Assembly: GCA_019188255.1 (NCBI GenBank)
Contig: JAETXT010000001.1
Location: forward strand, 7,936,001-8,000,000
Direction: 5' to 3'
Length of the DNA stretch: 64,000 nucleotides
From: Verticillium longisporum
Lineage: Eukaryota > Ascomycota > Sordariomycetes > Glomerellales > Plectosphaerellaceae
A program made the translations under genes and the position numbers. The stretch's first letter is position 1. The number at the start of each line of letters is the position of its first letter. The notes under the pieces were generated by a model. That model was not told the DNA's origin. It saw only the letters and a list, made by a program, of their open reading frames with translations, and did no database searches. Below are positions 22,949-33,641 of the stretch, in pieces.

Positions 22949-23144
22949 AGATGGGTAGGCGAGCCTCTCTCTGACCATCTGAACCACGAAAGATCAGGCA
23001 GATGCCTGTTGGCGGCTTTTGGTAGAGAATTTGGTGCCTTTGGAACAGTTGGCGTTCTCAGGGCAGATGAAGGAAATCGTGCTTGTGAAGCAAATAAGGA
23101 TGTGTGTAAGTGTTAGGAGAGGTGGGCGAAATTGAGCAAGCTGT

Positions 23145-26100
23145 TCACTGGTGGACCGCTGGTACGCACTCCATCTGCAGAAGCTTCACGAAGTTCTGAT
23201 GCTTCTGAGTCGGGAGAATCTTTGTAAGCCCATCGCTCACTATCTTGTCAGTGCTCATCCAGTCCACGGATATCTTCCCCTGTCTGACTGTTTGTCGGAT
23301 CCAAAGACGATGGATGTCAACATGCTTGAGCTTCGTAGTGGCTTGAGGCCTCTCACTAGTGAGTAACAGCAGCGTTTGGCGGTTATCACAGAACATCTGG
23401 ATCGGAACCTTGCCATGAAAACGTAGCTGAAGCTCCTTGATCAGACGAAGAGTGGCAAGGTAGTTCCTCGCTGCGACACTGAGGGCCACCAGCTCAGCTT
23501 CGGTGCTAGAAGTGACCACGGATCGCTGCTTTGTAGCTTTCCAGTCAATTGGACCTCCAAAGAGCATGGTGGTGTATCCTTGTGAACTAAATCTGGTGAT
23601 GGGATCATCGCCGAATGATGCGTCGCTCGCACAATACAGCGATGTAGAATGGTCTCCTGATCCTCCGTAGGACAGCGAGAGAGTCCTTGTGCGATAGAGG
23701 TAGCGGAGACAGTGGTCTGCTGCAAGGTGATGGAGTTCTGTCGGCCTGAGCAGAGACTCCGCAAGTCTTGAGGCAGCTTTGGCCACATCAGGTCGTGTTG
23801 TGGTTGCTGCGTAATTGATGGAACCAATTTTGCGTTGGTATAGTTGAATGGATTCAGCAGAGGCTTCGTAATCCTTTGGAGCAGGTGCTGGGTCTGTTGA
23901 TAGAGGCGTCAAATGACCTCTGGTGGATGGCTGGAGGTTGAGGTCCTTCATCTTTTCAGTGATGTAGTTCTCCAGAGACAGCCAGAGCTTGCGCTGGCTA
24001 CGATCTCTGACCACTCTGATGCCTAAGAACCATCTGACCTCGCCAAGTTCTCGCATCTCGAACAGAGACTTGAGCTGGCTCTTCAGCTCTTCGGCCGCTT
24101 GGCGATCCTCTTTGCGGTTCATGAGGATGATGTCGTCAACGTAGAAGAACATGATCATGCCTCTGCCCATGAAGACACAGTTATCTTCCTCGAGAGCCAC
24201 GAGGCCGATCTTCCGCATAGCCTCGGACAGCAGCTTGTGCCAGAGAAGCGGTGATCGGCGCAAACCGTACAAAGCTCTCTTCAGCTTGAAAATCGTGCGC
24301 CTCTGTGGAGCGCCCTTCTTCTGTTGCATCTCCTGCATGAGATCCCAGCCCTGAGGGGCCCAGACGTAGACTGTCTCGTCGAGGTGTGCATTTGGAAAGG
24401 CGTTGACGGCATCCAACTGGTGCGTGTCTAGGTCAAACTCTGCACAGATGGCCATCAACGTTCTGAACGTCTTGGCTGCCAGTGTCGACGCGTATGTTTC
24501 CATCTCATTCTTGGGCTGTTGGTCTCCTCGTACGCAGAGCCTGGCCTTGAACTTGGTCACGTAGCCGGTGGAGTCAACCTTGTATTTCCAGACCCAGGTC
24601 AACCCGAGAACCTTGTGTATTTCCTGGTCGACCGATTCGAAGGGGACTTGCTCGATTGTGTCCATATTTTCAATGGTGTTGACCTCCTGGACGCTTGCTT
24701 CTAGCCACTGCTTTTTGTGATCAGAATGAAGCATCTCCTTCCAGGATCTTGGCTCCGCGGGCATATCTGTTCGGAGAAGCGGTTTCTTGTTCGATGGAGT
24801 CTGAGTGTGAAAGAATGAGTATTCCACGGTCAAATGTGATGATGGAGGCATTTTCTTGCTGCGGCGGGCTCCTAGAGCCTGGTCGGTGGGGGTGCCGTCT
24901 TTGAACTGTGACGGCTTTCTGTCTCTAGCGCTCCTTCGAGTGCCTTGGATTTGTGTTGATGGCGACGGCTGTGGGGCTGGTGCCACTGATGGTCGGGCCT
25001 CCACAGTCTCTGTCTCGTCTTCAGCTGAACTTTGATCAGCTGGTGTGTGTTGAGGTGTTGATTCAGGGCTCCGAGCTACTTCGATAGTGTCTTCAATAGC
25101 CTCTTCAGTCACTTGAATGGTGTCTGGCACGGGGATCGTGTCTTCCACAGCATCTTCAGCCCCTTGAATGGTGTCTATTACGGCATCTTCCACCCCCTCA
25201 GAGACAGCTGGCTGGCCTTGTCCAGTCTCCGTCTCTGGAGTTGGACGTGGTGACGGCAGGACATCATCTCTGCTGGCTGTGTGACCTTCCCGGGGTCGCA
25301 GTATCTCCGCGTTGATCTTTCCTCCAAGTTGGAATGTCCGGGCTTTCTCGAACAGGTCGATGGTGGCAACATCGAACTCGTCAATGTCCAGTGACGAGTT
25401 GAAAGGATTCTGGGCGTCCGCAACGGGCACGTCCAAAGCCTGGAATTCGTCCTGTAGAATTGGCTTTGGGGATTGGGCGTCCTTGAAAACTGTGGACTCA
25501 TCGAAACCCACGTCTCTTGTCCTCAATACTGCTTTCATCTCTGGAACCCAGATTCTGTATATGTTGCTGCTGTCGTATCCACAGAGATAGCCGATGTGGG
25601 CTCTCGGAGCCAGCTTCTGCTTTCGGTTACGTCCCTCTTGGGCGTCTGCCGTGAGAGGATACGCCCTGCATCCGTATCTTCGCAGGTGAGCCAGGCCTGG
25701 AGCCGTAGTTCGAGCGGCAAGGCCCTTGGAGTTGAGCCAGTCGTTCAGCCTTCCTTCTGGTGTCGCCCACTGTAGGCGTCCCTTCGGCGTGAGATTGTGG
25801 AGATATGCAGCGGTTTGTACCACCTCTGGCCACAAATCCTCCGGGAACCCAGCAGCCGAGGTAAGGGTTCTTGCGATGGTGAATATCGTGCCTCCATTGC
25901 GTTCTGCGGCACCGTTCTGTTCTGGTGTCCTTGCGGCTGATCTCTCTAAGAGAATGCCGCGCTCTTCTGACCAAGTAACCAGATTGCTGCGTAGTGCTGA
26001 GTCCCAGTCAACTCTCAGGACCTTGATGACCAGATGGTACTGTCTCCAGAGAAACATCTCAAAGTTGATAAACGCCTGGAAGCCATCTGCTCTGGCAGGC

Positions 26101-28010
26101 AGAATCCTGACAACAATCTTCCCCGAATATGCGTCCGTTATTACAAGGCACGACTCCATGCCGTTGTACGACTTCCCAGGGCTGAAGAAGTCCAGGTTGA
26201 CGCGCTCAAATGGATTCGTCGTCGTGTACGTTGGCTGTCTCCGAGATACAATCTTCTTGGATTTCGCTACCCCGCAAGACTCGCATTCGAATGTTGTTGG
26301 CCCTTTCACCCCAACTCCAGTACAGCTGTATGGCAGCTGCTGTATGGCCTCTGGGTGGGCATGAGCCAGCCGTTCGTGCCAGAGCCTCGAGTCGCTGACC
26401 ATCGCGGCTCTCTGCTTCTTGGAGTGATAGAAGGAAGTGGTGCTATGTAGGGTGTTCACCGCATACTGGCCACCCTTCTCCTGAAGTGGGATCTCTGAGC
26501 CAGTGGCTGGGTTGAACAGCATGTTCCTGAGCGAGTCCAGTCCGAGTCCTTGGCGTTGGAGCTGCCTGGCTGAAATAAGCGTCGTCGGGTAGTCTTTGAT
26601 GTACGAGACATCATGGCAGGTGATGCTGATGACGTTCTGCTTGCTGTCGAGGGTGTCGATGGCCATCGTGCCATGCCCTTCGACGGGGCTTGATTTGCCT
26701 CCTCCTGTGCTGTATCTTACAGTGTCGGTGGCCTCGCGAAAGTTGGTGAGGAGGTCTTTGTTGTTGGTTATATGGTTGGGTGTACCCGAGTCGATCAGGA
26801 ACTCGTGACGGAGATCCCCTCCTCGGTTTGTCCGTTGAAACTCGTCCGAATCAGCGACGGAGAAGTTGCTCATGAAGTTGGTGTACTCGTCATCGCAGCT
26901 CTGTTCATCATCGTCACCGAGGAAGTTGTTAAAAGCAGAGACGGCGACTCCACTGGTGCCTCTTGCCTCCTGCCGCTTCTTTTTGTCCTCCTTGATTTTC
27001 TCGTTCCAGAATTGCAATGTGCTTGGCTTCATCCTTTTCTTCGCTTCGTCAATGTAGTCCAGCAGGCTCTGATCGGATTGATAGCTCTTCTTCCTCCGGT
27101 GTTCTGCGATATTTGGGCACAGACAGATGGGCTGACACGCCTTGGGTGCCCTCTTCTGCTGTACACAGTCGCAGAATGGTCTGCGAGAAGGCGAGCTGTT
27201 TGGCTGTTGAGGAGAGTCACGATGGGAATCCTGGGCACTCGTCCGATCACTTTGACCATTCCGGTCCTTGCCCATGAAGGTCACCGAGTCGCTGTAGAAG
27301 GACGTCTGAGATGGCTTGGTGGTGAGGCGATGCGGTTGGTAGTCTCTAAGGTAGCTCTTGTACCTCAACGCCAGTACCTTCCCTCCATCACGATCATCCA
27401 GCTCCCGGCGAACTTGGTGGGCGCACTCTGCTTCGGCCCACCCTGGAGACACGGAAAGAATTGCCCGAAGGAATTGAACATTTTGATCTGCGGCTTCTTT
27501 AAGCTGAGGAATCCCGTGCTTCTCAACTTCGATACAGAGTAGGATGAAGTCGTCAACCCACTTCTCATGGTCCATCTTCTTGATCATCGCCATATGCTCC
27601 TCCCAGCGCTGGCGAATGTATTGTTTCTGTCCCATGTCGGAAGGGGCGAAGTGGTCCTTCAACGCCTTGAGCCACTCCTGGCTGCTTTCCTCGTTCATGA
27701 AGACGGCCGAAAGGCTCCTGTCGACTGTGTTGAGGATGTATTTCTGGACCTCCTGGAGGCCCGCTGACTCCCTGTTGTAGATGTCCAAATGGATCTTGTA
27801 CAACGTCAGCAGTGTGCTGAGATCTCGCGTCTCATCTTCGAATGACGGTGCTGTTGGCTTCTTGGCCCTCTTGGGCCGTCTGTCAGCCTCTTTGTCTGGG
27901 TCGACTAGATCCCAGGCCTCGTAGGAGGTCGCCACGGCTCTGACGGAGTTGAGCCATGTCCTCCATTCCTCCCTCCTTGTAAGTGTCACTCTGTGCTTAC
28001 CAGAGTCCAT
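23145..28010 (-). CDS. Copia gag-pol polyprotein
   Basis: A single uninterrupted 1,621-aa frame. The gag-like N-terminus is about residues 1-400, with a Cys-rich patch near 279-298 (CDCVQQ...CQPICLC) instead of a clear CCHC knuckle. The aspartic protease has LIDSGTPNHI at about 405-414. A GAG-pre-integrase zinc site (HERLAHAH then CESCG) is at about 545-580. The integrase has acidic residues near D607, D668 and E703 (AARTPEQNGAAER). Reverse transcriptase has TWVWKYK, LDAVNAFPNA, LKRALYGL and the catalytic FYVDDI. RNase H has CASDASFG and SSTEAELVAL. All catalytic motifs look present and there is no gag-pol frameshift, so gag excess must be set another way. Start at 28010, 376 bases from the LTR. 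Confidence 0.96.
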   Translation of the reverse strand: MDSGKHRVTLTRREEWRTWLNSVRAVATSYEAWDLVDPDKEADRRPKRAKKPTAPSFEDETRDLSTLLTLYKIHLDIYNRESAGLQEVQKYILNTVDRSLSAVFMNEESSQEWLKALKDHFAPSDMGQKQYIRQRWEEHMAMIKKMDHEKWVDDFILLCIEVEKHGIPQLKEAADQNVQFLRAILSVSPGWAEAECAHQVRRELDDRDGGKVLALRYKSYLRDYQPHRLTTKPSQTSFYSDSVTFMGKDRNGQSDRTSAQDSHRDSPQQPNSSPSRRPFCDCVQQKRAPKACQPICLCPNIAEHRRKKSYQSDQSLLDYIDEAKKRMKPSTLQFWNEKIKEDKKKRQEARGTSGVAVSAFNNFLGDDDEQSCDDEYTNFMSNFSVADSDEFQRTNRGGDLRHEFLIDSGTPNHITNNKDLLTNFREATDTVRYSTGGGKSSPVEGHGTMAIDTLDSKQNVISITCHDVSYIKDYPTTLISARQLQRQGLGLDSLRNMLFNPATGSEIPLQEKGGQYAVNTLHSTTSFYHSKKQRAAMVSDSRLWHERLAHAHPEAIQQLPYSCTGVGVKGPTTFECESCGVAKSKKIVSRRQPTYTTTNPFERVNLDFFSPGKSYNGMESCLVITDAYSGKIVVRILPARADGFQAFINFEMFLWRQYHLVIKVLRVDWDSALRSNLVTWSEERGILLERSAARTPEQNGAAERNGGTIFTIARTLTSAAGFPEDLWPEVVQTAAYLHNLTPKGRLQWATPEGRLNDWLNSKGLAARTTAPGLAHLRRYGCRAYPLTADAQEGRNRKQKLAPRAHIGYLCGYDSSNIYRIWVPEMKAVLRTRDVGFDESTVFKDAQSPKPILQDEFQALDVPVADAQNPFNSSLDIDEFDVATIDLFEKARTFQLGGKINAEILRPREGHTASRDDVLPSPRPTPETETGQGQPAVSEGVEDAVIDTIQGAEDAVEDTIPVPDTIQVTEEAIEDTIEVARSPESTPQHTPADQSSAEDETETVEARPSVAPAPQPSPSTQIQGTRRSARDRKPSQFKDGTPTDQALGARRSKKMPPSSHLTVEYSFFHTQTPSNKKPLLRTDMPAEPRSWKEMLHSDHKKQWLEASVQEVNTIENMDTIEQVPFESVDQEIHKVLGLTWVWKYKVDSTGYVTKFKARLCVRGDQQPKNEMETYASTLAAKTFRTLMAICAEFDLDTHQLDAVNAFPNAHLDETVYVWAPQGWDLMQEMQQKKGAPQRRTIFKLKRALYGLRRSPLLWHKLLSEAMRKIGLVALEEDNCVFMGRGMIMFFYVDDIILMNRKEDRQAAEELKSQLKSLFEMRELGEVRWFLGIRVVRDRSQRKLWLSLENYITEKMKDLNLQPSTRGHLTPLSTDPAPAPKDYEASAESIQLYQRKIGSINYAATTTRPDVAKAASRLAESLLRPTELHHLAADHCLRYLYRTRTLSLSYGGSGDHSTSLYCASDASFGDDPITRFSSQGYTTMLFGGPIDWKATKQRSVVTSSTEAELVALSVAARNYLATLRLIKELQLRFHGKVPIQMFCDNRQTLLLLTSERPQATTKLKHVDIHRLWIRQTVRQGKISVDWMSTDKIVSDGLTKILPTQKHQNFVKLLQMECVPAVHQ

Positions 28011-28373
28011 CTTGAGGATCCCTGGGCGTTGTCGGAGACCGTCGGGGAGGTCGTTCGATGGTCGCGACTGATCGCGTGTATGTTGAATATCATCAATTGA
28101 CCCCGCGTGTACTCAAGCCCTAGGCCACACGTCTCGGAGGTTCAATTGGTCTTGAGGAGCTGATTTCTCCTGCTTCGATGTGTCGTGGAGAGATGATCGC
28201 TCTCCTGGAGGATGTCGGTAACGGCCCTTGGCCAGTGGTCGTCAATGGCGAAACGTCGCGTCAATTGACTGTTGAAGTGCAGCGGCGATTCAGCTGTAGA
28301 CAGCTTCGCAGCAGGCGTATTGGCCGTAGGCGCCCTGCTGTAGATATCGAAGGTCAAGGAGCTGTATCGTCGC

Positions 28374-28386
28374 CCGGGCTCATAAC
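28374..28386 (-). other. Primer-binding site complementary to initiator tRNA-Met anticodon arm
   Basis: The 13 bases next to the 5' LTR read ccgggctcataac on the plus strand, which equals the anticodon stem-loop of eukaryotic initiator tRNA-Met (CAU in the loop). The element strand is therefore complementary to the inside of the tRNA, not its 3' end, as for Drosophila copia, which uses a half-tRNA. Confidence 0.8.
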
Positions 28387-28599
28387 TGTCACCACGGAAT
28401 TGAACAAAGTGGATTGATTGTTGTTAAGGTACAAAAGGAGACTTCCAGAAGTCCAAACGAAGGTAATTGGTCAGATCCAGCATCGGTAAGGAGTCTTACC
28501 GGGGCGATAACGACAGAACAAATGCATCAAATGAGGACTCCACATTTGGGATGAAAGTACTCCTGGGTCACAGAACAGAACCTTGCCTGATCGGCAACA
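28387..28599 (-). repeat. 5' LTR of copia element
   Basis: 213 bp, identical to the 3' LTR. In the element's direction it begins tgttgccgatcagg and ends cgtggtgaca. Confidence 0.97.
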
Positions 28600-28639
28600 C
28601 CTTCTTGTGGGACTGAATGCCAAGTAATGCAATTATAGA

Positions 28640-30170
28640 GGGTATTCTCATACAGGGTAGACCCCCACTTATAGTTATCTATAGTAGCTACCGGAAAGGC
28701 CTAGTTTCTCTCTAATATAATAACCCCCTTTATTCTATAATTAGCCTCTTTATATAATAACTTAGTTTAGACCTATTTCTAGTAATAGTAGTAGGGTTCT
28801 ATTATTTAGCTCTAACCTAAGACCTAGTGCGGAGCTAAGAACTAGAGACCATTAAGGAAACGATAAGCTATAGAGGACTAACTATTCTAATTATATACTA
28901 AGTAGAGGGATCCTAGAGCTTAGGCTTATTACCTAGAGACTTAATATTACTAAGCGCCTATCGAATATCCCTATATAACTCTAATAGGCCTATAAGGCTT
29001 AGGGGGGGGAATATTACGACCTAGTAGCTTCCGAAAGGGGGAACACTATTAGAGGGTTAGGGTTACTATTTATAGAAGCTTAGGTTATAACTCTAAGACG
29101 ATATAGTATCGTAAGGCGTTACGTACTCGTTATAATGAATATAAAGTAAGACTTAGATTAATTATTATCGTAAGAAAGAATATATCTATAAGTATAGAAT
29201 ATCCGTCCTTATATACCTATCTATCCTATCCTTATTATTAAGTCATAAGCTTATATTAGATAGCTTACTATTATATTATAATCCTATTATATTAGATTAT
29301 GGATTATTATAATCCTAATATATTAATAATCTATTATTCGAGGATTATTATACCTAGTAATCCTATTATATAGCTAGTTCCTTAGTAGTCCTTATCTTAT
29401 CGTCGTTCCTAGTTATCCTAACGCGGGGCTATTTACGGCCCGTCGTTTAACCCTTAGTTGTTAAAGGGAACTACGTTAATTTCCTTATTAAATTCTTAGA
29501 TATAAGGGGTATAGATTTATATTTCTAACCCTATTTAATAATAATAATATAGATTAATACTATTATTATCCCTAATTAAAGATAAACTTAATTATAGCCT
29601 CTAAAGAAGGTAAATATAATTATAATAATATTATAAGCTTATATAGGGATATATATAATCTAAGATAGCTATTAGCTAAGCTTAGAAGGGATACTTATAT
29701 AGAGTAATTAACCTAAAAATAATATATATATTAAATTAGATTACTATTACTTTAATAAATAAGTAAAGTAATTATTACTAGCTATAATTCTATTATATAA
29801 TAACTTATAAAGAGGTTATAAAGATACTAAGAATCCCTCTAATAAAGTTTACTTAGGGCTATATTATCGTAGCTATAACTCTATATTTAGAGGTAATAGA
29901 GGAGTAGAGGGCGTTTTAGAGGGAGTCTTAGAGGATATATTAAGAAAGGAAAAGATAATTGCTATTAGCTAATAAGTAGATCTAGATAAGGGTTTAACTT
30001 ACTTTTCTAGAAGTTATAAATAAGAAGGAAGGAATATTATATTTAAGCGGGGAGTAGATAACCACTAATTAATATTATTACTGCAGTTGAGCCTTATATC
30101 TTAACTTATAAGCGGATAGGAAGGTATGTAGAATAACAGGCTGGGGAACAACGTTAGACACCTAACATAT
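28640..30170. repeat. Extremely AT-rich, RIP-mutated repeat tract
   Basis: About 1.5 kb of TA-dominated sequence without usable reading frames. Part of it (29016-29240) aligns with a far less mutated repeat at 32178-32400, the differences being mainly C/G to T/A. This is a fossil transposon block altered by RIP. Confidence 0.8.
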
Positions 30171-30627
30171 AAACAGGAATAGTAGAGACCGGGTTCTAGC
30201 TAGATAATGGGCTCGTTGATAGTATTAGATGTTTCAATATTGGTGCCCCTGCTATGCTGTAGGTATGTGGCCGGTATTTCTGAATATTATACGAGTGAAG
30301 AACACTATATAGACGATTACTATTATCAAGTTAAATACATTAGTAGGAGTCGTAGAAGGGCGAACTACTATTTAGCATAACACCCCAAGTAGTAAAGCTA
30401 CGGGCAAAACTAAGCTGTAATAGTTAAAGTCATAGATTTCCAATTAGGAGTCCTGATTTCGTAAAAAGTTACCAGGTAATTACACGAAGAAATGGCATCA
30501 GTTTTGAACATAGTTATACAAACGTATCATGACTATAGAAGCTGCACAGTGAAATCTCGTCTGGCAAGCCTGCTGTGTTGTACGGCCTGAGAGTCTAAGG
30601 TCTGAGTACGGGCACAGGCTATCAGAT
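30171..30627. other. Intergenic, 3' flank of the F-box gene
   Basis: Composition recovers gradually from the AT-rich tract. No gene seen. Confidence 0.4.
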
Positions 30628-31794
30628 CTACCATCGCCCACTCCGCTGGTGCCGGCGATGCACAAAGTCCCGAATCGCCTTCAGGCAGGCCTCCTTGTCC
30701 CAGTCCTCCCCCGGCCAGCCATGCTTAAAGTAAAGATACCGTATCCAGTCCGCGTCCTCCATGCAGCCAAATTCCTGATTCGTTCCGTCATGCTCTCCCT
30801 GCCTCTCCATAGCCTCGGCGTCGTAGGGGTCGTCATCCGGGTCATATTCGACGTAACGTTCCTCGCGATCCCAGTAATGTCCATTCTGCCACGGCTGCTC
30901 ACGTTCGTAATGCGCTTGACGTCTGTAAATGGTATGCTCGCCCGGAACAAACACCTCGTCGAACCGCTTCAGAGATTTGATGCGATCCGAAAAGAAGTCT
31001 TGGGCCAGGATAATAGGTGCGGAGGGCCCGCACTCGGCCTCGTCTTCGTAGACGAGTCCGGTCCAGGTATCGATGTAGATACTGTGGCCGGGGCCCTCCC
31101 AGCCCTCGGCTAGTGTGAGTATGTGACGCCCTTCCGAGGGTGGTGGATGGTCGTCTCCCACGAAACCGGATTCGTCAAGCCACATGTCTTCTTGACCGCC
31201 CTGGTAGGAGTCAGTCTCCGAATAGTCGACCATGGTGCTTCGGTGAGTGATGCATCCGTCGTAGTAGTCAAATTGAGGCTCTAGGTCGTATATGTAGGAG
31301 AGGTGGCGCAGGATGTCAAGGGCTAAAGGCGTCTTGGACTCAAGTCCATTGCCGGGGCCTGGCTGAATGTGCGGCCAGCCGCCCGGAGGAGGGTGCCGTA
31401 CCCTGTCATTTGGGAGCTTGAAGCGGTCGAGGAACTCAAGAAAGTTTCGAACAGGCACGACGATGTGTTCGCGCTGGTCAACACGGACCGTCTCGGCGAT
31501 GCGTTGGTACACGTCCTCGAGCTTGCGGCAGGTGAGGCGGAGTGCGACGACGCTCTGTTGATTGAAGAGAGTGAGAAAGATCTTTACGTAGAGTTCCGTG
31601 GGAAGGTCCATAAGGCTTACGTACCAAGGGATGGGGGTGTCGTCTTCGTCTTCAGACATGGTGGCGGTGGTGGTGGTGGGTGGACTCGTGAAGAAGGCCT
31701 GAGCAAAAGGGACAGTGGCGCCTGAAGGCAACATCGTGCTCATGCGCATCGCCCGATAGGGCTCAACCTCCGCGGGCCCAGTAATTTTGGGCAC
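30628..31794 (-). CDS. F-box protein
   Basis: Intronless. The open frame starts at 31794, but the ATG at 31659 (MSEDEDDTPIPWYVSLMDLP) is a likelier start because the preceding 45 residues are low complexity. The F-box is at once recognisable: LMDLPTELYVKIFLTLFNQQ followed by VVALRLTCRKLEDVYQ. The C-terminal part is acidic (YDPDDDPYDAEAME) and ends with DADWIRYLYFKHGWPGEDWD, an ending I associate with fungal F-box proteins of unknown targets. It probably recruits an unknown substrate to an SCF ubiquitin ligase. It stands alone between two repeat-rich blocks. Confidence 0.85.
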   Translation of the reverse strand: MPKITGPAEVEPYRAMRMSTMLPSGATVPFAQAFFTSPPTTTTATMSEDEDDTPIPWYVSLMDLPTELYVKIFLTLFNQQSVVALRLTCRKLEDVYQRIAETVRVDQREHIVVPVRNFLEFLDRFKLPNDRVRHPPPGGWPHIQPGPGNGLESKTPLALDILRHLSYIYDLEPQFDYYDGCITHRSTMVDYSETDSYQGGQEDMWLDESGFVGDDHPPPSEGRHILTLAEGWEGPGHSIYIDTWTGLVYEDEAECGPSAPIILAQDFFSDRIKSLKRFDEVFVPGEHTIYRRQAHYEREQPWQNGHYWDREERYVEYDPDDDPYDAEAMERQGEHDGTNQEFGCMEDADWIRYLYFKHGWPGEDWDKEACLKAIRDFVHRRHQRSGRW

Positions 31795-32177
31795 CCACGA
31801 TGCTCTTTGCTTTGAAGATCAACCATCAAGCCCGAAGTACTCCGTGCAAAAAGAACAGAGACTCCTTGTGTTTATGTCTTTTGAAAATGAGATCTTTCAG
31901 GGACATCTCCAGTCTTACGTTTTGGCCAGTAATTGGAAAGTTTCTAGTCTTCCTTATGGCTAGTACTCATCACGAGCACCTGCCAAAGCACCCATCTGGC
32001 TCGTTTAGTAGATGAATGTGTTGCTGCCAAAGGCCACGGCTAATCAGCTCGTGCTTCTGAATTATAGTTAAGATGAAGAGCCATACTAATAAGTAAAGGT
32101 AAATTGTACATCGTAAGATAGACATTTAATAGCATAACTCCCAAAGCGCAATGTCTCTATATTGGTGTCAGTTGTCC
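31795..32177. other. Upstream region of the F-box gene
   Basis: No coding sequence supported; the short plus-strand frame starting at 31800 has no motif. Confidence 0.4.
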
Positions 32178-32607
32178 TGTTACGACCTGGCAGCGTCCGG
32201 GAGGGGGAGAGCTGTCAGAGGGCTAAGGTTGCTGTGAACAGAAGCTTAGGTTGTGACAGAGGCAATACAGTGTGGTGAGGCGTTACTCATTATAATGCAT
32301 GGCAGGTGAAATTTGAATTGATCACTGTCATTAAAGTGTAGCTGCAAGTACAGAATGCCCATACTCATATGCCCGCTCACCCTGCGCTTGCCGTATTAGA
32401 AAGTGAGCTCTTGTTGGGTGGTTCACTGCTGGTTGGTGATCTTGTTACGTTAGATTTTTTGATCAGGGTGAACCTAATACAATCGTGATCCCTTGCTTGT
32501 TGGAACATCGTTCCACAGGATACGAGCTGGCTCATCTCATCAACCTCCTTATGTCATCCCGTGAGGTGGGTTTCGGGCGGTATCCCTCCTTGTTTGTTGT
32601 TACAACA
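32178..32607. repeat. Possible solo LTR or LTR fragment
   Basis: Begins tgttacgacctggcagcgtc and may end at ttgttacaaca, giving TG...CA borders with TGTTA/TAACA-like ends as in fungal LTRs. No target duplication is evident, so the borders are tentative. Its first 220 bases match the RIP-mutated stretch at 29016-29240. Confidence 0.5.
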
Positions 32608-33549
32608 TGAGGGCGCACGATGTGATGTTGCTATTCGACTACATATGCCAGCCTGCGGGTCAGATGACAGGTTCTTGAGGAGATAAAACTGGCAAGCTCA
32701 ACATAGCAGTTCCTTTTAAGGGGAACAGTGCTTGAGGGGAATTCTGAAGACGAGTGTATTGGGAGGATGAGTGGAAGGATGCAGGCAGATGGAGGTGGTC
32801 AGGGCGCAAGTGTGAGATGTTGGTGGCATTCACTGGTCAGTGGCATTCACCTGGTGCCAGGTGGCCCATGCCCTGCAGAATAGCTTCTCACTACACCCAT
32901 CTTGACCTCCTAGAACATAAGAGACAGACGGTACTTCCCTTCACGGGTATCTTTTGTGTACCTGACTTTGTATCACTAGGGGTAAGGCACCTTGGGCACC
33001 TACGAGATAGACTGACGATGAGCCTAGAGGGAACCCGGGTTGCTACAAGGCACAAGAGGGAACAAGACCGGCGACTACCACAATGACGCACGCCAACCCC
33101 GCGACGGCCCAGAATTAGTGGAGAGCGTAGTGGACAGTGGACAGAACCGGGAGCACTGCGAGGCCGGAGAGCAACGTCCTTGGATCCTTGAATCCTTGAA
33201 TCTCAGAACGGGCACCAGCCACAGGCGTAGTGGCGGGTGCCGGCATCTGAGGCAACGTCATGCATGGCATTTTCATCGTCATCCACGCAAGCAGCTCCAA
33301 CTCTTTCCACCGGCAACCCAACGACGAGCCTCCTTGTGCCCTCCACATGAGCTCATCGAGGCCGAGAAGCAGGTCTCGACATCCACATTCATTGCCTGCC
33401 GTGATGTCAGACGGCGCTGCCATGGTGACTGACCTAGGCCAAGGCCGGGTTCTGCGAAGATCGCGGACGCAGGCTCGCCATATATCAGCAGCTCGCCTGC
33501 AGTGAAGATGGGGATCTGATTTTCCTCACTTCAACAGCCTCACGCATTG
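32608..33549. other. Intergenic region before the dehydrin-like gene
   Basis: No supported gene. Overlapping open frames at 33040-33432 (plus) and 33115-33423 (minus) lack motifs. Confidence 0.4.
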
Positions 33550-33556
33550 TATAAGA
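33550..33556 (+). promoter_or_regulatory. TATA box of the dehydrin-like gene
   Basis: tataaga, 86 bases before the ATG and followed by an A/C-rich leader. Confidence 0.5.
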
Positions 33557-33641
33557 TACCCAGAAATATTTATCAATAATCAATCTCATCAATTCTCAAT
33601 ACCCTCACACCATCACAACTACATCCACAACCACAAGCATC

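Larger units (their letters stand above)
22722..28604 (-). mobile_element. Ty1/copia LTR retrotransposon, complete
   Basis: The element spans 22727-28599 (5,873 bp) and is flanked by the 5-bp target-site duplication ccttc (22722-22726 and 28600-28604). Two 213-bp LTRs, identical by eye, start TG and end CA. A primer-binding site abuts the 5' LTR, a purine tract abuts the 3' LTR, and one 1,621-codon polyprotein frame is intact. Domain order protease-integrase-RT-RNase H places it in Ty1/copia. Identical LTRs, an intact frame and no RIP decay indicate a very recent insertion that could be active. Confidence 0.97.
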
